From Gemmatimonadota bacterium (lineage in GTDB: Bacteria > Gemmatimonadota > Gemmatimonadetes > Longimicrobiales > Gaopeijiaceae): a stretch of 64,000 nt of DNA. The notes beneath the pieces were generated by a model. The model was not told the origin of the DNA. It saw only the letters and a list, made by a program, of their open reading frames with translations, and searched no databases. Position 1 is the stretch's first letter, and each line of letters begins with the position of its first letter. This document shows positions 47,033 to 56,155 of this stretch, piece by piece. Location of the stretch: positions 142,450 to 206,449 of the forward strand of contig JAJDVT010000121.1 in NCBI GenBank assembly GCA_022826005.1, written 5' to 3'. The translations under genes were made by a program, and so were the position numbers.

Positions 47033-48532
47033 ATGACCATACCCACCTCGATCGCGCTGGCCACCCTGGCCGCACTCAGCACCACCCTCCCCGCCTGCGC
47101 CCCCACCTCGCCCGGCTCAGGTGGCCCCACGGACCCCCGCGTCGACGCCATCTTCGCGGACCTGCGCGGCGACCGCCCCGGCGCAGCCGTCGGAGTCCTC
47201 TTCGAGGGCGAGATCGTCCACCGCGCCGGGTACGGCCTCGCGAACCTCGATCACGGCGTCCCGATCACCCCGGCGACCGTCTTCGATATCGCGTCGATCT
47301 CGAAGCAGTTTGGCGCCATGGCCGCGCTGCTCCTCGAGGCCGAAAGCGGCCTCGACCTCGACGCGGACGTGCGCGAATACGTCCCCGAGCTGCCCGATTT
47401 CGGCGCAACGATCACCCCGCGCCACCTCATCCATCACACGAGCGGCCTCCGCGACTGGCCCCACACCATGGCGCTTGCCGGCGTGGAGTTCACCGACGTC
47501 ATCTCCTTCGAGAAGATCCTGCGGATGCTCCACAACCAGCAGGCGATCAACTTCCCGCCCGGCTCCGAGTACGCGTATTCGAACACCGGTTACAACCTGC
47601 TCGCGCGCGTGATCGAGGTGCGGTCCGGGATGACCTTCCGCGAATACACCCATTCGCGCATCTTCGCGCCGCTCGGCATGACCCGCACGCACTTCTCCGA
47701 CGACTACACGGAAGTGGTGCGGGGGCGGGCGGAATCGTATGCCCCGGCTCCGCCGACACCCGCGGACACCACCACGATGTCCGACTCCGCCCCGCCCGCC
47801 TTCCGCCGCCAGCCCGACCAGCTCACCGCGCTCGCCTCCTCCTCCCTCCACACCAGCATCGACGATTTCATCCTCTGGATGCGCAACTACGAGACGGCCG
47901 AGGTCGGTGGCGAAGCACTCGTCGAAACAATGCGCCGCCGCGGCATCCTCACCGGCGGCGACACCATCAGCTACGCCCACGGCCTCTCGGTCGGCACCTA
48001 CCGCGGGCTGCCCACCTTCGGGCACGGTGGCTCCTGGGTCGGCTTTCGCACCAACTTCACGCGCTTCCCCGAGCAGAACCTCTCGATCGCGGTCTTCTGC
48101 AACGTCAGCGACTGCGATCCGGCGGGCCGGGCTCGCCAGGTGGCCGAAGTCTACCTCGGCGAGCTGATGGAACCGGTCCCCGAACCGAACGAGACAGCCG
48201 AACAGCGGCCAGCCGCGGAACTGGACGTTCCCGAATCCCGGCCCGGGCGCCCCAGGCCCACCACCGCCCAACTCCAGGAATACACCGGCACCTACCGCAG
48301 CCCCGAGCTGGACAGCAGCTACAAACTCGCTCTCGACGCTGACGGCCGCCTCGTCGCCACGCACTGGCGCAACGCCCCCACCATCCTCACGCCCGCCGGC
48401 CCCGACACCTTCACCGGCGACCAGTGGTTCTTCCCCCGGGTGCGTTTCGTGCGCGGCGATGCCGGCCGCATCACCGCCTTCACCGTCACGGGCGGGCGCG
48501 TGCGCGACCTGATCTTCGAGCGGCTGCCATGA
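47033..48532 (+). CDS. Class C beta-lactamase-like serine hydrolase, lipoprotein
   Basis: 499 residues from ATG 47033, with leader ending 'STTLPACAP' (lipobox). Penicillin-binding fold motifs: 'FDIASISKQFGAM' (SxxK), 'YAYSNTGYNLLAR' (YxN) and 'TFGHGGSWVGF' (HGG in place of KTG). An extra C-terminal domain of about 110 residues ('LQEYTGTYRSPELDSSYKL') is a lipocalin-like DUF3471 type. The reaction could be peptidase, esterase or transesterase; antibiotic hydrolysis is not implied. Confidence 0.9.
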   Translation: MTIPTSIALATLAALSTTLPACAPTSPGSGGPTDPRVDAIFADLRGDRPGAAVGVLFEGEIVHRAGYGLANLDHGVPITPATVFDIASISKQFGAMAALLLEAESGLDLDADVREYVPELPDFGATITPRHLIHHTSGLRDWPHTMALAGVEFTDVISFEKILRMLHNQQAINFPPGSEYAYSNTGYNLLARVIEVRSGMTFREYTHSRIFAPLGMTRTHFSDDYTEVVRGRAESYAPAPPTPADTTTMSDSAPPAFRRQPDQLTALASSSLHTSIDDFILWMRNYETAEVGGEALVETMRRRGILTGGDTISYAHGLSVGTYRGLPTFGHGGSWVGFRTNFTRFPEQNLSIAVFCNVSDCDPAGRARQVAEVYLGELMEPVPEPNETAEQRPAAELDVPESRPGRPRPTTAQLQEYTGTYRSPELDSSYKLALDADGRLVATHWRNAPTILTPAGPDTFTGDQWFFPRVRFVRGDAGRITAFTVTGGRVRDLIFERLP

Positions 48533-48614
48533 ACCATCCCGGTTTCGGGGCCCGTCCCCGGACGCGCAACTCGGCGCGCGACCCGGCAGCGCATCCGTCA
48601 CCGGCGAGGCCCCC

Positions 48615-49628
48615 ATGATCTTCCGCGGCTCGCAGGTCCGGATGATCGTCGCCTTCTTCATCGCCCTCACGCTGGTCGGGGCGGTGGGATACCGCTGGAT
48701 CGAGGGCTGGAACTGGGCCGACTCGTTCTACATGACGGTGATCACCATCACGGCCGTCGGGTACCACGAAGTCCACCCGCTCAGCCAGGCGGGCCGCTAC
48801 TGGACGACGTTCGTGCTGGCCGGGGGCCTGACCGGGCTAGCGGCCTGGTTCGCGCTGATCACCGCGGCGATGGTCAGGATGGACCTCGGCAACCAGTACC
48901 GGAGACGCAAGACACGCAAGGAGGTTTCACGCATGAGGGACCACGTGATCGTGTGCGGCGGGGGCAGGATGGGCGTCCAGGTCGTGCACGAGCTCCAGGA
49001 CGCCAGCCAGCCGTTCGTGCTGATCGAGCGTGACGAAAACGCGATCCGGGCGCTGCGCAGGGTGTCCCCCGACATTCGCGTCATCGAGGACGACGCGACC
49101 AAGGACCGCGTGCTGGAGGAAGCCGGCATCAAGCGCGCCAAGGGTCTTGTCACCTGCCTTTCCGGGGACACCGACAATCTCTACGTCTGTCTGTCCGCCC
49201 GGCACCTCAACCCCGAACTGGTCATCGTCGCCAGGGCGGAGGGGGAGCGCGCGATCGACAAGATGCGCCGGGCCGGGGCGGACCACGTCGTGAGCCCGAA
49301 CGTTGCCGGCGCGGTCTGGGTTGCGTCCGTGCTGGTGCGTCCCGCCGTTGCGTCGTTCCTGGACGTCACCGCCCCCGGCAGCCATCTGTCGCGGCACCTG
49401 GACCACGCGACGGTGGGCACCTGCTCGCAGGTGGCCGGGACCACGCTGGCCAGAGCGCGGATTCTGGACGCCACCGGGCTGCTGGTTGTCGCGATCCGCA
49501 AGCAGGGCACGCCGCCCGAAGAGGTGCTGCTCAATCCGCCTGGCGACACGGTCCTCGAGCCGGGCGACGACGTGATCGTGCTGGGGGACGAGGAGCAGGT
49601 CGGGAAGCTGCGGGAGTACGTGGGATGA
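48615..49628 (+). CDS. Two-helix potassium channel with RCK (TrkA-N/TrkA-C) domains
   Basis: 337 residues from ATG 48615. Two membrane helices flank the pore 'YMTVITITAVGYHEVH'. The family filter is TVGYGD; here it reads AVGYHE. The RCK domain follows ('VIVCGGGRMGVQVVHEL', 'VIEDDATKDRVLEEAGI'), then a TrkA-C domain at the end ('PPGDTVLEPGDDVIVLGDEE'). It resembles MthK and bacterial Kch channels gated by ligand binding to RCK. An internal ATG near residue 106 ('SRMRDHVIV') could give a free RCK subunit, as in MthK. Confidence 0.88.
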   Translation: MIFRGSQVRMIVAFFIALTLVGAVGYRWIEGWNWADSFYMTVITITAVGYHEVHPLSQAGRYWTTFVLAGGLTGLAAWFALITAAMVRMDLGNQYRRRKTRKEVSRMRDHVIVCGGGRMGVQVVHELQDASQPFVLIERDENAIRALRRVSPDIRVIEDDATKDRVLEEAGIKRAKGLVTCLSGDTDNLYVCLSARHLNPELVIVARAEGERAIDKMRRAGADHVVSPNVAGAVWVASVLVRPAVASFLDVTAPGSHLSRHLDHATVGTCSQVAGTTLARARILDATGLLVVAIRKQGTPPEEVLLNPPGDTVLEPGDDVIVLGDEEQVGKLREYVG

Positions 49629-49941
49629 TGGCGCGCGCGTCGCGTCTGCGGCGCGCCGCTCCCTTCATTCCAACCCGACCGGCGTAACCGATTCGGTCGC
49701 CCCTTGCAGGGTGTTTCTTCGCGCGCGACCCAACTGCGGCGGAGGCAACGGGACGGCGAGCCGGGCCGGGGATTGCAGTTGCTGGAACCCGCTTATCGTG
49801 AGATTATTGCTAATACAGACGAATTATCGCGTTATAGTCACGATAATCAGCGCAATCGTAATGGAATATCGCTGTTCATGCGACTCGACATGGCGTGCCT
49901 GACACCAGCGGCCTTCCCTCGCACCGGAGAGGACTGGTGAA
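49629..49941. other. Intergenic region with AT-rich inverted repeats
   Basis: This 313-bp stretch holds no convincing gene; the 78-codon track ORF looks spurious. The first half is GC-rich; from 49790 it turns AT-rich and carries inverted repeats (separate entry). The last bases contain GGAGAGGA ahead of the small ORF at 49942. Confidence 0.6.
49793..49846. repeat. Inverted repeat TTATCGTGA...TCACGATAA
   Basis: TTATCGTGA (49793-49801) and TCACGATAA (49838-49846) are perfect 9-bp inverted arms 36 bp apart. Related half-sites (ATTATCGCG, TTATAG) lie between them. The AT-rich context suggests a promoter with paired repressor sites for the truncated downstream ORF, or a recombinase-arm site of the island. 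Confidence 0.45.
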
Positions 49942-50223
49942 GTGAACCCTTATAGCAGGGAGCATGGCGAGGCGAAGCTGCAGACGATCAGGGAGATCGT
50001 GTTGTCCGGCGGAACGGTCCGTGTGCCGATCTGGAGGTTGCTCGGCTGGTTCCACCGCCGGCACCGCGGAGCGAAGGTGGTCGGTACCATCCGCCGAGCC
50101 CTCAGGGAATGCGAACTCGAAACGCTCCCGGATTTCGCGGATCGCAATCTGCGCCTCAACAGGATCGTAGGCTTCCGCCGGATCCCGCCTTCCACAGGCC
50201 GCCCCGACCCCACGAGCCGGTGA
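49942..50223 (+). CDS. Short ORF, probably truncated winged-helix-like N-terminal domain
   Basis: 93 residues from GTG 49942. 'VRVPIWRLLGWFHRRHRGAK' and 'VVGTIRRALRECELETLPDF' resemble a small domain I associate with the N termini of CBS-domain and other island proteins ('xVRELLxWFGAxRRGxxIVxxIRxxL'). Here the similarity stops near residue 78 and a Pro-rich tail runs to the stop, 46 bp before the tRNA fragment. I infer that the rest of the gene was cut away when the island inserted or decayed. Confidence 0.45.
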   Translation: MNPYSREHGEAKLQTIREIVLSGGTVRVPIWRLLGWFHRRHRGAKVVGTIRRALRECELETLPDFADRNLRLNRIVGFRRIPPSTGRPDPTSR

Positions 50224-50705
50224 TGCTCGCCGGCACGACACAGGCGCAGGGCGAGGTGACGCATCGGCATGGGCGCTGACGGATTCGAACCGCCGACCTC
50301 CTGCTTGTAAGGCCGCCCCTAGGCAGTCCCCAGTCCAAGCAAGAAGCTACGCAAATCCAACCAGGACCGCACGATCCCTCCTTCTTGCCCCTATGGACCT
50401 GTCACGGTCGACCGGATCGAAAGAGCCGGAGATTTGCCGGAATCGCGGACGAAATGCGAGCGCGCGTCTGGGTGGAGCATGAACAGGCGGCCGGGCCAGA
50501 GGGCAGCGGACGGAGTTTCGGGCCGGGGAGGAAGTCAAGGTCGAGTCGCCAACCGGACAGTTTCCCGCCGTCAAGAGTGGTTCCACCGGTCCGACCTCTC
50601 GCTCGTCTGCTCCATCAACGGCACCTCGGACCTGTTCGAGCCGAGGCGTCGGCTGATCGCCGACTGCGCGGTTCTCCACAGGGTTTCCCGTCGGTAGATT
50701 TCGAC
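50224..50705. other. Island boundary region without a convincing gene
   Basis: The 482 bp between the truncated ORF and the first STAND gene contain the tRNA-Val 3' fragment (50270-50313). The remaining bases show no repeat or coding pattern I can support. Track ORFs here overlap on both strands and lack ribosome sites; the STAND ORF is open through this region but begins credibly at 50706. Confidence 0.55.
50270..50313 (-). other. 3' fragment of tRNA-Val(TAC): probable attachment site
   Basis: Read on the minus strand this is the 3' end of a tRNA: anticodon loop CTTACAA (anticodon TAC), 3' anticodon stem GCAGG, variable loop AGGTC, T arm GGCGG-TTCGAAT-CCGTC, acceptor strand AGCGCCC and discriminator A. 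The match to tRNA geometry is exact for positions 30-73. The 5' half (acceptor, D arm, 5' anticodon stem) is absent: the sequence that should read CCTGC is GCGGC, and no AGCGCCC complement follows. A lone 3' half is what tyrosine-recombinase elements leave at one end after inserting into a tRNA gene. Confidence 0.72.
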
Positions 50706-53700
50706 ATGACCGAAGACAACCCGCAGGATACGACCGCGTCCGAAACGCCCCGGGGCGGTCGTGGTGCGCCGGAATCGCCCCAAGGAATGAGCCCTTATGC
50801 GACAGGGGGCGGTGGCGTCACCTTCGAGCGACAGGTGGCGGTCAAGTACCTGGCGCACATGCTCGCTGGCGATGGCGCGAGCGAGCTTGGAGACGGCCGC
50901 CGCGTAGTGAACGTCGCGTTCCAACAGGCCCCGGCCCATCCCGCCGACGATCTGGTGGTTAGTGCAGCGTACTCGGACGAGTCGCAGCCATCCTTGGTGC
51001 TTGCCATCGCCGTGCGTCGGTCGCCCAAACTCGTTCAGAGTGACAAATCAACGCGGAGGCTATTCCTGGGATTCGTCCGAGCTTTGGTCGATACACCCAA
51101 GGCCGGACCGGAACACCGTTGGGGCTTGGTTGTCGCGGGACCTCAGCGACATGCTCGGCAACTCGCACAACTGGTGAGCCTCGCTGGGGGTCAATCGGAC
51201 GCACCAAGCTTCTTCGAATGTGTCGATTCCCCCGGCAGACACGATATCGGCGTTCGACGGAGACTGGGGCAGATCGAGGCGCTGGTTGAACGTGCGCTTA
51301 CGGACCTCGATGTCGGTGAAGTCGACACTACGCAGATACGGAGGCGCGTTTGGGAACTCCTAACGCGCCTCGAGGTCCGTATGCCGCGCCTCGAGTCCCC
51401 GGACGATACTGATTGGTCAAACGTGGCGAACAGTCTTATCCCACTGGGCCGAGGGTCCGGTCTGGAAGCCGCGATCCGCCTCCGCGACCGCCTCGTGGCT
51501 CTTGCGAATGAATACGCACCCAAGGCCGCACGAGTTGATCTCGTGATGCTACGACGTGACACCCACTTGCTAATCAACCCGGCGAAGCGGCACCGAGAGA
51601 GCGCCTGGCTAATACTCGACCGCCTTCATCAAGCGGCGCTCGCTTCGGTGCGTGCAGAAATCACCTCTGGTGACGGCATTCGCAAAGTGCGCCTTGATCG
51701 AAGCGAACTGGCTGCGAAACTGGTGAGCCTCACAAAGGAGGCTGCCGCTGTGGTAGTGACCGGCGAGTCAGGCGTCGGAAAGAGTGCACTTGCCCTGTTG
51801 GGGCTCGCAGCCGCGAGCAAGGCTGACCCCGACAGCCTACAGATCTTCTGTGTCAACCTGCGCCATATCCCCCAAAAGCCGGTCGAGTTCGAGGCAACGT
51901 TAGGTGGACCGCTTCCGACTCTTCTCCAAGAACTGAGTGCACCCAGGCGACTGCTCGTCATTGATGGTGCTGATGCTGTCATCGAAGGTATGGAACACGC
52001 CTTTCGTCACCTGGTCGACGCCGCCAAAGAAACCGAGATGGCCGTAGTTGCCGTGACTTCCAAGGAGAGTGCCGCGGCAGTGCGCAGCCCGCTGATCGAG
52101 CGCTTCGCGGGCGGTGTTACTGAGTGTGGGATCCCAACGCTGACCGATGCCGAGATAGCCGAAATCGGCGAGACCTTTGCGGAATTGAGGAGACTCTACG
52201 CGAATCCGCAGTCACGCGAGGTCCTGCGCCGACTTGTTGTTGTTGACCTGCTCGTACGAGGCCGTGTCCACGACGTTCCGCTAAGCGATGCAGATGCGAT
52301 GCGGGAGGTTTGGTCGGGCCTGGTGCGACGCCGAGAGATGAGTGACAAGGGATCTCCAGATGCACGCGAGTTCGCCCTGCTTCGCCTTGCCGAACTAGAT
52401 CTCATCGGAGGCGACCGCCTAGAAGTCATGAGCAGGATTGACTCCACTGCCCTCGACGGACTACGGCAAGACGGGTTGTTACGAACGTCCCCCAGCGATC
52501 CGTTCAGGATCGGCCCGGAGTTCGCACATGACGAAGTGAGGCGCTACGCACTCGCCCGCCTGCTGCTGGCCGAGAGGAGTCCGGTTTCGCGAATCAAGGC
52601 AGCCGGAGCTCCGCGTTGGTCGCTCTCGGCCGCCCGGCTCGCTTGTCAAGAGCATTTGGCACTGCCCAATACGGCGGGGACTCCTCTACGCGGCAGATTC
52701 GCTGCGCTGCAGGGTTCTTTCGCCGAACTCGTCAAGGCTGGTCATGGTGCGCGTTGGGAAGACGTGCCTACCGAAGCGTTGCTCACAATCGCGAATCCCA
52801 GCGCTGTGCTCAGGGACGCATGGCCCGGACTGCTTGCCGACCAGCGTGCCGGGATACGCCGGATCGCCCGCCTTGTCGATCAGCGGCTGCGTGACGACAA
52901 CGGCATCGTTGACATCGTCGCCGTGGAGCCGGTCGTCACACTGTTGCTCGACGACAGCACTCCTTGGCGATCCGGGGACGACGCCAAGGGCTTGCTGAGG
53001 TCCTGGCTGCGCGCTCACGTTGCCACGAATACGCCCGCTGGCAATCCATTGCGCGTCCTGCTGCGTGATCGCCTCGTTGAGGCATGTGCCGCGGCCGATC
53101 GTCGCTTCGCCAAGAAGCAGGCAGCACTGGCCGCCAAGCGTGCCGCTCGAACACCTGAAGAGATCGAAAGAGAACGCCGTTTCGAAGAGAAGCATGGGTG
53201 GGCGGTACCAGAGATCCGACGGCGCCGAAAGCGACCTGGGATTCCCCATGAGATTACGAGCGAGATAGTCCTCGAGCTGCTTGGACTGCTCGGTCCAGAT
53301 CTCGGCCACGAGGGTGAGGCGATCCTGCGTCGCGTTGCACGGGATGCACCATCGTGGCTCGCTCCGGCTGTGGACGATTTCTTTGCCAGCCGTGCGCTCG
53401 CCTTATTTGGGCAAAGCCTCTTGGCTCATCTGACCGAAGCCTACTACGTCGACGACGAGGCGGACGGCTCTGATTCCCTCTGCGACGGCGTCCGCGGACA
53501 CCGACGGCGCAGCTTGTCGGACCCGTTCGCTGCATGGCATCTCGGGCCGTTCATGTCCCTCCTTCAGGTCGACTTCCGCCGCGGTGCCAAAGTTCTCAAC
53601 CGCCTTCTAAACCATGCAGCCGTCATTCGTGCTGTCGGCCTGGCTCGTGCTATTCAAGGTGACCAACCGGCCGAAGATGAGAGCGTCCGCGCCTACGAAA

Positions 53701-54431
53701 CCGAACTTGAGGTTGCCGAACTAGAGGTTACTGGCGAGCGGAAGCTCTATGTTGGCGACCAACACGTTTGGCGCTGGTACCGTGGAACGGGAGTCGGACC
53801 CTATCCATGCCTCAGCGCGTTGCTAGCACTGGAGCGAGCATGCGACCAGCTGGTCGATTCCGGCGTTTCACTGAGCAGATTGACTCAGGTGCTGTTCGAT
53901 GGCTGCGAGAACCTCGCGATGGTCGGTCTCATCGTCGGACTGCTCGTGCGGCATCTTGAAGATGCGGATCAGCTACTAGATCCCTACCTTGCCGAACCGC
54001 TCATCTGGCACCACGAATTCGCGCGCGTCGCAAATGAGAACTCAGGGTTCGCAGCAGACTCCGAGGGGCTCGTGGCACCCGAGCGCCGCGGCTGGTCGCT
54101 GAACCATGTCGCCATGTTCCTAGTCCTTGGAGCCACCGAAGAACGCGTTGCGGCGCTCCGTGCGGTTGGGGCGACGCTTGTTGCCAATGCCCGGCGGCAG
54201 ATCAGCCAGCTACTTGAGCAGGAGTCCAAGCAGGCAGAGGACGATCACGCCTCCTTTATCGAACAACAGCTAATGCCAGTGCGTGCCTGGGCCAGCCGGC
54301 TCGATCGCGACATGTACGAAGCCCGTCAGACTTCGGACGGTGTATACATCCAAGCCGCGCCGCCAGATGATGTAGTGCAAGGGTTGGCAGAGGCCAATGC
54401 GGATATGGAACGCACGCGGCAGGCCATTTGA
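50706..54431 (+). CDS. STAND-type NTPase with degenerate PD-(D/E)xK-like N terminus, 5' part of split gene
   Basis: 1241 residues from ATG 50706. Residues 35-190 resemble Cap4-type nuclease domains ('FERQVAVKYLAHML', 'ADDLVVSAAYSDES'), but where the catalytic Glu/Gln-x-Lys should be the sequence reads 'LVLAIAVRRSPK', so cleavage ability is doubtful. A P-loop follows: 'VVVTGESGVGKSALAL' (Walker A, about 352) and 'RLLVIDGADAVIEG' (Walker B, about 416). The remaining 750 residues are helical repeats, the usual sensor part of STAND proteins. Defence function is inferred from architecture and island location. The frame ends at TGA in 'ERTRQAI*' and continues one base over in the next entry. Confidence 0.75.
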   Translation: MTEDNPQDTTASETPRGGRGAPESPQGMSPYATGGGGVTFERQVAVKYLAHMLAGDGASELGDGRRVVNVAFQQAPAHPADDLVVSAAYSDESQPSLVLAIAVRRSPKLVQSDKSTRRLFLGFVRALVDTPKAGPEHRWGLVVAGPQRHARQLAQLVSLAGGQSDAPSFFECVDSPGRHDIGVRRRLGQIEALVERALTDLDVGEVDTTQIRRRVWELLTRLEVRMPRLESPDDTDWSNVANSLIPLGRGSGLEAAIRLRDRLVALANEYAPKAARVDLVMLRRDTHLLINPAKRHRESAWLILDRLHQAALASVRAEITSGDGIRKVRLDRSELAAKLVSLTKEAAAVVVTGESGVGKSALALLGLAAASKADPDSLQIFCVNLRHIPQKPVEFEATLGGPLPTLLQELSAPRRLLVIDGADAVIEGMEHAFRHLVDAAKETEMAVVAVTSKESAAAVRSPLIERFAGGVTECGIPTLTDAEIAEIGETFAELRRLYANPQSREVLRRLVVVDLLVRGRVHDVPLSDADAMREVWSGLVRRREMSDKGSPDAREFALLRLAELDLIGGDRLEVMSRIDSTALDGLRQDGLLRTSPSDPFRIGPEFAHDEVRRYALARLLLAERSPVSRIKAAGAPRWSLSAARLACQEHLALPNTAGTPLRGRFAALQGSFAELVKAGHGARWEDVPTEALLTIANPSAVLRDAWPGLLADQRAGIRRIARLVDQRLRDDNGIVDIVAVEPVVTLLLDDSTPWRSGDDAKGLLRSWLRAHVATNTPAGNPLRVLLRDRLVEACAAADRRFAKKQAALAAKRAARTPEEIERERRFEEKHGWAVPEIRRRRKRPGIPHEITSEIVLELLGLLGPDLGHEGEAILRRVARDAPSWLAPAVDDFFASRALALFGQSLLAHLTEAYYVDDEADGSDSLCDGVRGHRRRSLSDPFAAWHLGPFMSLLQVDFRRGAKVLNRLLNHAAVIRAVGLARAIQGDQPAEDESVRAYETELEVAELEVTGERKLYVGDQHVWRWYRGTGVGPYPCLSALLALERACDQLVDSGVSLSRLTQVLFDGCENLAMVGLIVGLLVRHLEDADQLLDPYLAEPLIWHHEFARVANENSGFAADSEGLVAPERRGWSLNHVAMFLVLGATEERVAALRAVGATLVANARRQISQLLEQESKQAEDDHASFIEQQLMPVRAWASRLDRDMYEARQTSDGVYIQAAPPDDVVQGLAEANADMERTRQAI

Positions 54432-55923
54432 ACTGGGGGTGCGGTATCACGTCGAGCCAGCGAAGGGGAACACCGATCTCCAGCCACCTGATCAGTTGAC
54501 GGCTGACCTTGCTACCGCCCGAGAACTCCTTGAGAATCCGCCATCGTTCTCCGTGTATGATCCTTCGGACGCGGCCGCCTTGGTAGCTGCGGCCGCACTG
54601 GAAGCGCATTTCTTGAATGCTTGTGATCTGCCACATCATGCACTCTCGTTCGCTGCAAAGACCGTGCTTCAGGTCGGAGAGGGCGCGGTGGAGCCTCGGC
54701 CGTTTGAGTACGAAGACACCTTGTTTGATCAGGGTGCCGATCGCAGCGCCGCTCGAGTGCTTCCGTTGCTGCTCCTACCGGATTCTGAACCGATACGAGC
54801 CGTTATCGGCAACGGGAGCCAACAAACATCCATCGAACGCGTGCTGGCTGCCGGCCTCAACCTTGCCCAGGCAGTCGCGAACGAAGTGCGACTCTACCTT
54901 GTCCGGCGTTTGGATCACGTGTGGGAGGCGCCCTGCGCAAACGACGACCGTTGCCATCACGAGCTGGGGTTGTCGCTCGTCACCAGCACGCTGCGAGACT
55001 GCATAGTGGGTCCTTGGGTCCCCGACACCGGACGACGTACCGTGGTCGCGCTCAAGGAGCCCTTGGCCGAGTCGCTTGCCGCTACCGACGACGATTCAAT
55101 CATAACGTTTCGTCTCGACGCGGCGATACGAGCTCTCGGTCCCGCAGTGCTGGCCAACGTCTGCATATCAGCGCGGGCACGTGTTCTGCTTTCGGCGCTC
55201 CTTGCCGCTCAGCGTAGGTCCCTCCTACGACAGGAACGGCATCACGCGGACCATAGAGGCTCGCATTCTCTCGTCAGCGCCCGCGCTCTCTTGACGCTCG
55301 CACAGAATGGCGACGACGCAGGCATCTACCAGCACATCGACGCCTATGCCAACAACCCGGCACTGCTCGGCACGATGCTACGCGCGTTGTCGGCAGCAGC
55401 AGAGGAAACCTCAAGCCGGGCAGCGACGGCACGGCGAATCTGGCCTGGCTTAGTTCGTCACGTACTGGAATTGAACGCGTCTGGCCACACGCCGTTTCAG
55501 GGTGGTCACTACGGCGATATGGCCCTGGCTTCCCTCATTCCCAGCACCGCGCCTAAAGATTGGCACTACTTGTACCGTGAGGTTGAGGACCAACCGATCA
55601 AGTGGTGGAATCCCCGCACCATGCGATCCGCGGTCGAGGAATGGCTAGTGGTCGCTGCGGGGACAGCAGATTGCGTTGATCACCTCATCGGTTTCCTCAG
55701 CGTACTCTCACCTGAGGATCAGGTCCGCGTTGGACTACCGTGGCTAAAGGCCCTTGTCCTCCCGGATCCCGACCGCATCGCTGCCGGTAGCTTCATGGTT
55801 GCCACTTGGCTAATCGAAAACCGGTCTGCGGCTGTCGCCGCCGACCTTCTGCCCAGATGGCAGGAAATCGTCGATGCGCTGGTCGTCGCGGGGGTCACCC
55901 GCCTTGCGACCTATTCAGAATAA
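54397..55923 (+). CDS. 3' part of the split STAND NTPase (helical C-terminal sensor region)
   Basis: A 508-codon ORF overlapping the upstream frame by 35 nt. Deleting one T in GCCATTTGAACTG (about 54427-54431) joins the two as 'RQAIELGVRYHVEP' and gives one chain of about 1738 residues ending at 55923. No ribosome site precedes the internal ATG at 54397. The sequence is helical ('ALVAAAALEAHFLNACDLPH', 'ALLTLAQNGDDAGIYQHIDA') and continues the repeat pattern upstream. Either a single-base indel or base-call error broke the gene, or the two halves are made separately or by frameshifting. Confidence 0.7.
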   Translation: MRIWNARGRPFELGVRYHVEPAKGNTDLQPPDQLTADLATARELLENPPSFSVYDPSDAAALVAAAALEAHFLNACDLPHHALSFAAKTVLQVGEGAVEPRPFEYEDTLFDQGADRSAARVLPLLLLPDSEPIRAVIGNGSQQTSIERVLAAGLNLAQAVANEVRLYLVRRLDHVWEAPCANDDRCHHELGLSLVTSTLRDCIVGPWVPDTGRRTVVALKEPLAESLAATDDDSIITFRLDAAIRALGPAVLANVCISARARVLLSALLAAQRRSLLRQERHHADHRGSHSLVSARALLTLAQNGDDAGIYQHIDAYANNPALLGTMLRALSAAAEETSSRAATARRIWPGLVRHVLELNASGHTPFQGGHYGDMALASLIPSTAPKDWHYLYREVEDQPIKWWNPRTMRSAVEEWLVVAAGTADCVDHLIGFLSVLSPEDQVRVGLPWLKALVLPDPDRIAAGSFMVATWLIENRSAAVAADLLPRWQEIVDALVVAGVTRLATYSE

Positions 55924-56155
55924 CCCGCGTTTTGTGCATCAGGCGCTGAGCCCGTGACGCAGGTGGAATCGCGTGAGTGAGCACTGAACAAGTCGGATCG
56001 GCTGGGAGAGTGCCGGATGGTCGGGCAGTGGTTCCTTCAGCCCTGCGCCGTATGTGATGTCGGTGAGTCGCGGTCGTGGTCCATCCGCAGTCGTTCGTCA
56101 TGGGCTGGCAGTCCGATCTAAGGCTCCTGGAACCTTCCGGTTCACCCACTGGCAG
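55924..56155. other. Convergent intergenic gap between the two STAND genes
   Basis: 232 bp separate the two tail-to-tail STAND genes. Apart from a weak 5-bp hairpin (GAACC-TTCC-GGTTC near 56131-56144) without a T run, I see no gene, terminator or repeat. Confidence 0.5.

Noticed and set aside
47117-48670. 517-aa minus-strand ORF
   Set aside because: Shadow of the beta-lactamase-like gene, lacking any fold signature.
49704-49940. 78-aa plus-strand ORF
   Set aside because: No ribosome site, no family, and it crosses the AT-rich inverted repeat region that looks regulatory.
50270-50350. A complete tRNA-Val gene
   Set aside because: Only the anticodon loop to the 3' end fits; the D arm and 5' acceptor strand are missing, so it is reported as a fragment.
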